Source of the DNA: JAIEPT01 sp038217425
Lineage (GTDB): Bacteria; Planctomycetota; Planctomycetia; Gemmatales; Gemmataceae
DNA: 27,473 nucleotides
Assembly (NCBI GenBank): GCA_038217425.1
Contig: JBBQPM010000088.1
Coordinates: forward strand, 1 to 27,473
Reading direction: 5' to 3'
Shown: positions 6,888 to 13,367 of the stretch, piece after piece
Layout: each line of letters opens with the position of its first letter
How positions within the stretch are numbered: the first letter of the stretch is position 1
The notes under the pieces: generated by a model
Databases searched by the model: none
Told to the model about the DNA's origin: nothing
The model's input: the letters and a program-made list of their open reading frames with translations, nothing else
Made by a program: the position numbers and the translations under genes

Positions 6888-8015
6888 ATGACTCGCCTCT
6901 GCGCCATCTTGTTTTCTTTGACCGCGTCGAGTGCGTTGTTCGCTTGCTCCCTCTGCAGCGTCACGTTACCCACCTTGAGCGAAAGCATGAACGGGTCGGT
7001 CCTGGTCGCGTTCGGCACCTTCGCCAATCCGCGTTTCTCCGACAAGCCCGGCGCCCCCGTCGGCAGCGGCACGACCGATTTCAACGTCGAACAGATCGTC
7101 AAGAACGACACCGAACGCGAGGTTCCCGGCAGGATTGTGGTGCCGCGCTACATGCCAGTGATCGATCCCAAGAACCCGCCAAGGTTTCTGCTGTTCTTTC
7201 GCAAGGACAAGGACCAGCTCGATGCGTTTCATGGCGTGTCGTTGAAGTCGGCGGAGCTGAGCCCGTATCTGGCCGGCGCCCGGTCGGCCTGGAAGAAGAG
7301 CCGAATGGACGCCCTGATGTATTACAGCCGCTATCTGGATCATGCGGACGAAACGGTCTCCAGCGACGCGTTTCTGGAATTCGCCAAGGCCAAGGACGAC
7401 GAGGTCGGCGCCGTCGCCAAGGCGATGTCGGCGCCGCGGCTGCGGCAACTTCTGGCGCAGGAAAGCCTGCCGGCCGAGCGCTTCGGGCTCTTCGCGTTTC
7501 TCCTGGGCCGCTGCGGCGAAAAGACGGACGTCGCGCTGTTCGAGAAATGGGCGAGCGAAACCGAGCGCAGCGGTCTCGACGGCGTGCTCGCCGGCTACAT
7601 CGCCATCGCGCCCGAGCAGGGGTGGAAGAAGACCGCCGCGATGCTCGTCGATCAGCGCGTCAAATTCCCGGCCCGGTTCAACGCCTTGCGTGCGATTCGC
7701 TTCTTTCACAACTGGAAGGGATCCGAAGTGAAGGCGGAGATCTTGAGCGCGCTCGGCCCCGCCCTCGCTGACGGCGAAATCGCGGACCTGCTCATCGAGG
7801 ATCTGCGCCGCTGGAAGATGTGGGAGCTGACGCCGCGGATTGTCGAACTCTTTCCGACGCCGACGTTCAAGAGCCCGATCATGCAGCGGACGATCCTGCG
7901 TTACGCTCTCAGCTGCCCGAACGCGGATGCGAAGGCGTTCGTCGAGAGCCAACAGCCGCGCTACGCGAAGGTAATCGACGACATCCGTGATCTTTTGGAA
8001 TTCGAAGCGAAGTAG
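6888..8015 (+). CDS. Exported ACSLC-motif protein of unknown function
   Basis: The 375-residue protein starts at ATG 6888 with GGAG at 6877-6880. A hydrophobic leader (1-19) runs into ACSLC (19-23). The cysteine at 20 could be lipidated (LFAC is an imperfect lipobox), or a signal peptidase could cut near it. Residues about 24-115 look like a mixed alpha/beta domain (SVLVAFGTFANPRF, VPGRIVVPRYMPV, RFLLFFRKD). From about 125 onward the protein is helical and resembles loose HEAT-like repeats (for example LRQLLAQESLPAERFGLFAF and VKAEILSALGPALADGEIAD). I recall similar leader-plus-ACSLC proteins in planctomycetes but know no function. Only 9 nt separate it from the TIM-barrel gene, suggesting one transcript. 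Confidence 0.8.
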   Translation: MTRLCAILFSLTASSALFACSLCSVTLPTLSESMNGSVLVAFGTFANPRFSDKPGAPVGSGTTDFNVEQIVKNDTEREVPGRIVVPRYMPVIDPKNPPRFLLFFRKDKDQLDAFHGVSLKSAELSPYLAGARSAWKKSRMDALMYYSRYLDHADETVSSDAFLEFAKAKDDEVGAVAKAMSAPRLRQLLAQESLPAERFGLFAFLLGRCGEKTDVALFEKWASETERSGLDGVLAGYIAIAPEQGWKKTAAMLVDQRVKFPARFNALRAIRFFHNWKGSEVKAEILSALGPALADGEIADLLIEDLRRWKMWELTPRIVELFPTPTFKSPIMQRTILRYALSCPNADAKAFVESQQPRYAKVIDDIRDLLEFEAK

Positions 8016-8024
8016 GAACCCCTT

Positions 8025-8861
8025 ATGAGTCTGTTTTCGCGGGCCGAGTGTTTACGCCGACTGCACGCGCAGCTCGCCGCGGGCAAGCCGATCGTCGGCG
8101 GCGGCGCGGGGACCGGCATCTCCGCCAAATGCGCCGAAGCGGGGGGCATCGATCTCGTCATCATCTACAACTCCGGCAAATTTCGCATGGCGGGCCGAGG
8201 CTCGCTCTCCGGCATGATGCCCTACGGCGACGCCAACGCCATCGTCATGGAGATGGCCCGCGAAGTCCTGCCCGTGTGCCTCAATACGCCCGTCCTCGCC
8301 GGCGTTTGCGGCACCGATCCCTTTCGCATCATGAAACTCTTCCTGCGCGACGTCATTCATGCCGGGTTTTCCGGCGTACAGAATTTCCCTACCGTCGGCC
8401 TGATCGACGGCACGATGCGGCAAGGCCTCGAAGAGACCGGCATGGGCTACGGCCTGGAGGTCGACATGATCCGTACCGCGCACGAGATGGACTTACTGAC
8501 CTGTCCGTACGTATTTAATCCCGACGACGGCGTCGCCATGACCCAGGCGGGAGCCGACGTCCTCATTCCGCACATGGGGCTGACGACCAAGGGTTCCATC
8601 GGCGCCCAGTCGGCGCTCACGCTCGAAGAGTCGGCGCGGCGCGTGCAGGCGATCGCGGCGGCGGCCAAGAAAGTGCGGAAAGACGTCCTCGTGCTCTGCC
8701 ACGGCGGGCCCATCTCCGAACCCGCCGACGCACAGTTCATCCTCGACCGCTGTCCCGACGTCGTCGGCTTTTTCGGCGCCTCCAGCATCGAACGGCTGCC
8801 GACCGAAATCGCCATCACCGAATGCGTCCGTCAATTCAAGGCGATCCACGCCCGCGGCTAA
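8025..8861 (+). CDS. TIM-barrel phosphoenolpyruvate hydrolase-like protein (PF09370 family)
   Basis: The 278-residue protein starts at ATG 8025, 9 nt after the previous stop. It has the look of the PEP_hydrolase / TIM-barrel signal transduction family: GKPIVGGGAGTGISAKCAE (about 20-38), LVIIYNSGKFRMAGRGSL (about 44-61), LMPYGDAN-type loop at about 64-71, PVLAGVCGTDPF, FSGVQNFPTVGLIDG, and HMGLTTKGSIGAQSA followed by VLCHGGPISEPAD near the C-terminus. Members occur alone or fused behind a UPF0261 domain; this one is stand-alone and full length. The physiological substrate is unsettled, and the hydrolase name comes from the family only. Its stop overlaps that of prmC on the other strand by 3 nt. 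Confidence 0.85.
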   Translation: MSLFSRAECLRRLHAQLAAGKPIVGGGAGTGISAKCAEAGGIDLVIIYNSGKFRMAGRGSLSGMMPYGDANAIVMEMAREVLPVCLNTPVLAGVCGTDPFRIMKLFLRDVIHAGFSGVQNFPTVGLIDGTMRQGLEETGMGYGLEVDMIRTAHEMDLLTCPYVFNPDDGVAMTQAGADVLIPHMGLTTKGSIGAQSALTLEESARRVQAIAAAAKKVRKDVLVLCHGGPISEPADAQFILDRCPDVVGFFGASSIERLPTEIAITECVRQFKAIHARG

Positions 8862-9730
8862 CTTCGGCGCGCCTTCAGCACGCGCGGGTGCTTCGACGAA
8901 TCGTAAATCGTCGGCCCAAGTTCATATTCCACGTACGCCTGAAACTTGGCGCGGGCACGCTGCTCCTGCGGCGAGCCGATCTCCAGCAGCAGCGTCCCCT
9001 CCGGCCGAAGATGCGCTCGCGCTTCGTCCAGGATGCGGTCGAAAACTGCGAACCCGTCCGCGCCGCCGGCGAGCGCCTGGTGCGGTTCGTAATCCTTCAC
9101 GCCGACGGGCAGCGCCTTCATCTCCTCCTGCGTGATGTACGGCGGATTGCTGACGATGACTTCGTACTGATCGTCAGCGGTCAGCGACTTGCAGGCATCG
9201 CCCAGTACGAAGCGAATCCGGCCGTCGACGCCATGCTTCTTCGCGTTGGACTCGGCCATCTTGAGCGCCGCGTCGCTAAGATCGATCGCGGTAAGCTGGA
9301 CGTTGGGATGATTCTTGGCGAGTGCGACCGCGATGCAGCCCGAGCCAACGCCGATGTCCAGGACGCGCGGCTCATGCAGCTTTTTGATTACATCAAGCGC
9401 CTCGATGACCAGATGCTCCGTGTCGGGCCGAGGAATGAGGACGCTGGGCCCGACCTGAAATTCCAGCCCGAAGAATTCCTTACGGCCCACCAGATAGGCG
9501 ACGGGGCACCCTTCGAGTCGCTTGCGAATGAGATCTTTGTACGCGGTGCGAATCTCCGGCGTCGCCGACTCCGCGTGCCGCAGACCGTAGAGATCGATGC
9601 GTTTGCAGCCGACTGCGTGGGCGAGCAAAACCTCGGCGTCCAGCCGGGGGGACTCGAGTTTCTTGGCCGCCAAATGCTTGGCGGTCCACTCCAGGAGTGC
9701 TCCGAGCGTCCAGTTTGTTTCCGTACCCAC
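8858..9730 (-). CDS. prmC: Peptide chain release factor N5-glutamine methyltransferase
   Basis: PrmC methylates the GGQ glutamine of release factors RF1 and RF2 using S-adenosylmethionine and so supports translation termination. The 290-residue product has the N-terminal helical release-factor-binding domain (1-80), FFGLEF and LIPRPDTE (98-105), the SAM-binding loop LDIGVGSGCIAVALA (about 124-138), and the hallmark NPPY (195-198) that contacts the target glutamine. Length is typical. The start is GTG 9730-9728 with GAGGAG at 9737-9742 at ideal spacing. The ribosome binding site lies only 3 nt from a long inverted repeat, so that hairpin would be in the 5' leader if this gene is cotranscribed with the ThuA-like gene upstream. 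Confidence 0.95.
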   Translation of the reverse strand: MGTETNWTLGALLEWTAKHLAAKKLESPRLDAEVLLAHAVGCKRIDLYGLRHAESATPEIRTAYKDLIRKRLEGCPVAYLVGRKEFFGLEFQVGPSVLIPRPDTEHLVIEALDVIKKLHEPRVLDIGVGSGCIAVALAKNHPNVQLTAIDLSDAALKMAESNAKKHGVDGRIRFVLGDACKSLTADDQYEVIVSNPPYITQEEMKALPVGVKDYEPHQALAGGADGFAVFDRILDEARAHLRPEGTLLLEIGSPQEQRARAKFQAYVEYELGPTIYDSSKHPRVLKARRS

Positions 9731-9745
9731 AAGTCACTCCTCAAA

Positions 9746-9805
9746 CGTAGGGCAAGCGGCCTCGCTTGCCTCCCGGGAAGGGCAAGCGAGGCCGCTTGCC
9801 CTACG
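9746..9805. repeat. Perfect inverted repeat, GGCAAGCGGCC type
   Basis: Perfect 25-bp arms (9746-9770 and 9781-9805) flank a 10-nt centre. Each arm is internally near-palindromic (GGCAAGCG/TCGCTTGCC), so alternative small hairpins are possible. It begins 5 nt after the stop of the ThuA-like gene and ends 3 nt before the prmC ribosome binding site. Confidence 0.92.
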
Positions 9806-9810
9806 GTGAA

Positions 9811-10527
9811 TTACCTGATGGCCGGCTGCTGGTTCGCCGTCCAGTAGATCGCGTTGGCCAAGAGCTGCAGAACGACCGCGTTGTCGAAATCGCTTTGATG
9901 TCCGAGCGAGGTGTAGAAGATGCGTCCGCCCTTGTAGGGCCGAGTCCACGCCACCGGCATCGTCGCGTCTTTGGACGTGCCGGTCAGGAGCACGTCGCAG
10001 TCCTTGGCGATGTTCGCGTTCTTGTAGAGCGTCCCCTCGGTGCCGAAACTTTTGAAGCCCTTGAGAATCGGATGGTCCGCGTTCTTGGGGGCGATCTCGA
10101 TCTTGGTGATGCCGGCGCCGAAGTGGTTCTTGTAGTCGCCGCCGAAGACTTCCTTGTCGAGATCGAGCCAGGTTTGAATTCCGTGGCTGGCGGTGCGAAT
10201 GCCGACCAGCGGCTTGCCCGACGTGCAGTATTTCTTGATGCGCTCGAGCTGTTCGCCCGAGAGCTTGAGCCGGCGCGTGAACAGCACCGCGACGTCGCAC
10301 GTCTCGAGATTTTCGAGGCCCGGCAAGTCTTCGAACTTCTGCGTGAAGGCCCGCGAACATTTCACGTGGTACTTCGATTCGAGCATCTCTTGCAGCTTGG
10401 CAAGCGATTTGTCGGAATCGTATTCGAAGCTGCCGGAGATGAGGCAGACCTGCAAAACCTTGGGCTCCTGCGCGGCGAGGCCCGAGGAGAACGCAGCGAG
10501 CAGACACAGGGAAAGTAGGCGGATCAT
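9811..10527 (-). CDS. Secreted ThuA-like (trehalose utilization, GATase1-fold) protein
   Basis: The 238-residue protein starts at ATG 10527 with GAGGG just upstream; the open frame continues upstream to 10638 but that part lacks a signal peptide, and this ATG opens one (about 1-18, ending GLAAQ). The ThuA fold is indicated by VLQVCLISGSFEYDSDK (about 23-39), CDVAVLFTRRLKLSGEQLERI (about 76-96), GKPLVGIRTASHGIQTW (about 102-118), a NADHPILKG loop and the terminal GGRIFYTSLGHQSDF (about 204-218). The family is a glutamine-amidotransferase-like fold linked to sugar metabolism, often without proven activity. Secreted copies are frequent in planctomycetes. A TATACT -10-like box (10560-10565, minus strand) lies 33 nt upstream without a clear -35. 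Confidence 0.85.
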   Translation of the reverse strand: MIRLLSLCLLAAFSSGLAAQEPKVLQVCLISGSFEYDSDKSLAKLQEMLESKYHVKCSRAFTQKFEDLPGLENLETCDVAVLFTRRLKLSGEQLERIKKYCTSGKPLVGIRTASHGIQTWLDLDKEVFGGDYKNHFGAGITKIEIAPKNADHPILKGFKSFGTEGTLYKNANIAKDCDVLLTGTSKDATMPVAWTRPYKGGRIFYTSLGHQSDFDNAVVLQLLANAIYWTANQQPAIR

Positions 10528-10657
10528 GCGTGGGCCCTCAAAAGGTTTCGGCGACGGGGAGTATAGAATGACGTAGCGAGACGGGCGCGTGGTGTCAAAC
10601 CCCCTCGGCTCGGCTATCAATGACTGTGCGTTATCCACCTTCCTCTTGGGTCATTCC

Positions 10658-12079
10658 ATGGATCGTCCTCGAACTATCGGCGAACTCAAAGCCTCCAACT
10701 ATCGCGTGGTCCCCATCAAGGAAGAAATGCGCCGCAATCTCATCCGCAAGCTGAAGAGCGGCAAGCCCATCTTCGACGGCATCATCGGCTACGAAGAAAC
10801 CGTACTCCCGCAAATCCAGAACGCCATCCTCTCCCGACACGACATGCTCTTCCTCGGCCTGCGCGGCCAGGCCAAGACGCGCATGCTCCGCCAACTCGTG
10901 CACCTCCTCGACGACGCCATTCCGATCCTCGCCGGCAGCGAAGTCAACGACAACCCCTTCGCGCCGCTCAGCCGATTCGGCAAAGACCTCGTCGCCCTAC
11001 AAGGCGACAACGCTCCCGTCGCCTGGATCGGCCCCGAAGATCGCTATCACGAAAAGCTCGCCACCCCCGACGTCACCATCGCCGACCTCATCGGCGAGAT
11101 CGACATGATCAAGCATGCCGAGGGTCGCTATCTCTCGAGCGATCTGACGATGCACTTCGGCCTGATCCCGCGCAGCAACCGCGGCATCTTCTGCATGAAC
11201 GAACTCCCCGATCTCAGCGCCAAGATCCAGGTCGGGCTGTTCAACGTCCTCGAAGAACGCGACATCCAGATCCGCGGCTACCCGGTTCGTCTGGAACTCG
11301 ACCTGTGCCTGGTCTTCAGCGCCAATCCCGAGGACTACACCAATCGCGGCCGAATCGTGACGCCGCTGAAGGACCGCATCGGCAGCGTGGTCCGCACTCA
11401 CTATCCGCTGACGCGCGAGGAGGGGATCGCGATTACCGACGCCAACGCCTGGACCGAGCGCGAGGAAGTCCAGGTAATGACGCCGGCGTTCATGAAGGAG
11501 ATCCTGGAGGAAACCGCCCGGCTCGCGCGCACGAGCCCCGCCGTCAATCAGGCGTCGGGCGTCAGCGTCCGCATGTCGATCGCCAACTTCGAGAACATGG
11601 TCAGCAACGCCGAGCGCCGCGGCCTCGTGACCGGCGAACAGGTTGTGGTGCCGCGCATCAGCGACCTCGCCTATCTGGCGGCCAGCACGCGCGGCAAGAT
11701 CGAGCTGAACATGAGCGACGACGACGGCCAGGAGGACAAGGTCATCGCCAAGCTCGTGGGCGAAGCGGTGAAGAATTTGGCCGAGCAGAATTTCGAGATC
11801 AAGCAACTCCGCGGACTGCTGGAATGGTTCGAAGGAGGCAAGACGATCACGACGGGCGACCGGTTGTCGTCGAAGGAGTACGTGAAGAAGTTGAACGAGA
11901 TCCCGGCGCTCAGGAAGGAAGTAAACCAGTTTTTGACGCGCGCGGAGTTGGCGCCGATCGCCCAGGCCGCCCCGGACGCCGCCGCCGCCAGCGTGATGGA
12001 ATTCATCCTGGAGGGGTTGCACGTGTTGAATCGGCTGAACAAGAACCCGCGCGGAGCCGAGACCGTCTTCAAGCGGTAG
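10658..12079 (+). CDS. MoxR/magnesium chelatase ChlI-type AAA+ ATPase
   Basis: The 473-residue protein starts at ATG 10658; in-frame upstream GTG 10589 would run into the divergent promoter region and adds an unlikely peptide. The AAA+ core shows a Walker A loop GLRGQAKT (67-74), a Walker B-like IFCMNELPDL (about 177-186) with N-E where D-E is usual, sensor 1 SANPEDY (221-227) and the arginine-containing TPLKDRIGS (about 235-243). The NELPDL form is, from memory, conserved in a bacterial clade of ChlI-like ATPases, so it is probably a family trait and not a defect. Such ATPases remodel partner complexes, usually with a von Willebrand factor A protein encoded next door; no such gene follows here. 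Cytoplasmic. Confidence 0.88.
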   Translation: MDRPRTIGELKASNYRVVPIKEEMRRNLIRKLKSGKPIFDGIIGYEETVLPQIQNAILSRHDMLFLGLRGQAKTRMLRQLVHLLDDAIPILAGSEVNDNPFAPLSRFGKDLVALQGDNAPVAWIGPEDRYHEKLATPDVTIADLIGEIDMIKHAEGRYLSSDLTMHFGLIPRSNRGIFCMNELPDLSAKIQVGLFNVLEERDIQIRGYPVRLELDLCLVFSANPEDYTNRGRIVTPLKDRIGSVVRTHYPLTREEGIAITDANAWTEREEVQVMTPAFMKEILEETARLARTSPAVNQASGVSVRMSIANFENMVSNAERRGLVTGEQVVVPRISDLAYLAASTRGKIELNMSDDDGQEDKVIAKLVGEAVKNLAEQNFEIKQLRGLLEWFEGGKTITTGDRLSSKEYVKKLNEIPALRKEVNQFLTRAELAPIAQAAPDAAAASVMEFILEGLHVLNRLNKNPRGAETVFKR

Positions 12080-12207
12080 ACGATACCGCTGTCAGAGCCG
12101 GAGAGCCCAGCGACGGGGCGGACCCGTGATTGCACCCGCGAATGCGAAGTTCGCGGTCATGCGAGCGTGCCCAAATCGCCGATATTCTAATATGAGGGGC
12201 TCTCTTC

Positions 12208-12216
12208 TGCTACAAT
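12208..12216 (+). promoter_or_regulatory. Candidate extended -10 promoter for the small protein gene
   Basis: TGC directly followed by TACAAT (12211-12216) forms an extended -10 element, 47 nt before the ATG at 12264. No TTGACA-like -35 is visible at the expected place, which extended -10 promoters do not require. Confidence 0.45.
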
Positions 12217-12263
12217 GTAGGTATCGGCGCGAAGACTCCGCTCATCTCAAAGGACGGTCGAAC

Positions 12264-12485
12264 ATGTACCAATTGATTAGCTCGTGGGTTGTCTATCTCA
12301 TGCCCATGAACAAGAAGCCCGCCATGAAGGCCGTCTGCGAACAATCCGAATGGGACGCCATGGAGCTGGCCCGGCCCGGTTACAACACCCTGATTCAATC
12401 CGGCATCGCCAACGAGGGCGAGGCGGAAAAGCTCGCCCGCGGCGAGCCGGCTTCCTCGCCCCCACGCCTCAAGTCGCGTTCCTAA
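12264..12485 (+). CDS. Small conserved-looking planctomycete protein of unknown function (73 aa)
   Basis: The start is ATG 12264 with AAGGA at 12250-12254; the frame is open further upstream but the ribosome binding site and promoter support this ATG. The protein begins MYQLISSWVVYLMPMN, then MKAVCEQSEWDAMELARPG (about 20-38) and NTLIQSGIANEGEAEKLARG (about 41-60), and ends in a basic, serine/proline-rich tail. From memory, small proteins with the CEQ-EW-AMEL-RPG pattern recur in planctomycete genomes, but I know no function and could not search. The hydrophobic first 14 residues are too short and amphipathic for a clear membrane anchor. It has its own candidate promoter and so is probably expressed independently of the ATPase gene before it. 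Confidence 0.8.
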   Translation: MYQLISSWVVYLMPMNKKPAMKAVCEQSEWDAMELARPGYNTLIQSGIANEGEAEKLARGEPASSPPRLKSRS

Positions 12486-12594
12486 TAAATCTTGGCCGGT
12501 CGTTTCGGCCGCCGGCAATTCCCTGAGGTAGAGCCAACGGACGACTCAGAGGTTGAGTCCAACCCGCTCGCTCGCAAACCTCAAGGGATCTGCC

Positions 12595-13263
12595 ATGAAG
12601 AAGTTCTTGCTCCTCGCCCTCGTCCTCTCCGCCTCAGTCAATAACGCTTTCGCACAAAACTTCTCGGGTCGATATATCTGCCCCACCAACGGCGTCTTGA
12701 CCGTAACGCAATCGGGCAACCAGATCTTCGCGTCCATGGCCGGCAACTCGAATGAATGGTGGGGCAAGAACAAGGGCGGCAGCGCGCAAGGCGCCATCAA
12801 CGGCAATGTCGCCCGACTGAACGCCCGCGACGGGGTGGGCAATGTCGCCGTCTGGACCATGACCTTCGCGGCCAACGGCAATTCCTTCAACGGCACCTAT
12901 CGCGTCACCCAGGGCCCCATCAAGGGCGTGTCCGGCGCCTGGTCCGGAAGCCGACCCGCTGCCCCCGCTCTGGTCTGGCGCGAAACCGAGTCCGGCGTCG
13001 CCGGCACCTTTTACGGCACCTGGACCTGGGATGCCACGCGCAAGCAGTTTTCCGCCCGCTGGAACAATGGCGCCATCGCCAACATCACCATCGTCCGCGA
13101 CGACGGCACGAACGTCGTCCTCCGCCGAATGGACCCGTCCGGGGCGTCGGCGACCATGACCGCCGAATACGTCGGGCGCCGACAGGGCAACACGATCCGC
13201 GGCACCATGACGCTTTACTACCGCGGCGGCAAAAGCACCGGCACCTGGTCCGCCAGCTGGTAA
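12595..13263 (+). CDS. Secreted beta-rich protein of unknown function
   Basis: The 222-residue protein starts at ATG 12595 with AAGGGA at 12583-12588; this ATG opens a clean signal peptide (MKKFLLLALVLSASVNNAFAQ, cut near 21). The mature part is rich in Gly, Thr, Trp, Asn and Ser and built of alternating short strands. Examples are FSGRYICPTNGVLTVTQSGN, NSFNGTYRVTQGPIKG and NTIRGTMTLYYRGGKSTG, ending in TWSASW. The two halves (about 22-125 and 126-222) each close with a G-T-[MY]-x-x-T/Y strand and a G-[AT]-WS motif (GAWSGS, GTWSAS), suggesting a distant internal duplication. No catalytic motif is visible. I recognise no family. An intrinsic terminator follows directly, so it is probably the last gene of its transcript. 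Confidence 0.75.
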   Translation: MKKFLLLALVLSASVNNAFAQNFSGRYICPTNGVLTVTQSGNQIFASMAGNSNEWWGKNKGGSAQGAINGNVARLNARDGVGNVAVWTMTFAANGNSFNGTYRVTQGPIKGVSGAWSGSRPAAPALVWRETESGVAGTFYGTWTWDATRKQFSARWNNGAIANITIVRDDGTNVVLRRMDPSGASATMTAEYVGRRQGNTIRGTMTLYYRGGKSTGTWSASW

Positions 13264-13272
13264 ATGACCGAG

Positions 13273-13311
13273 AGCAATCGCGGCGCCTCATCGGCGTCGC
13301 GATTGCTTTTT
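13273..13311 (+). terminator. Rho-independent terminator after the secreted beta-rich protein
   Basis: A 15-bp stem (13273-13287 with 13293-13307, one G-T pair) with a 5-nt TCATC loop is followed at once by TTTTT (13307-13311). It starts 9 nt after the stop codon. It is the only hairpin in the window with the standard T-tract. Confidence 0.9.
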
Positions 13312-13367
13312 CCTCGTGAAGTGCGAGAATGAAGGTATCCCGCCTTCGCCTCTTGCTCGGAGTCCGC

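Noticed and set aside
12136..12156. Small hairpin (7-bp arms) after the AAA ATPase gene
   Set aside because: The stem is short, far from the stop codon and has no T-tract; not distinguishable from background in GC-rich DNA.
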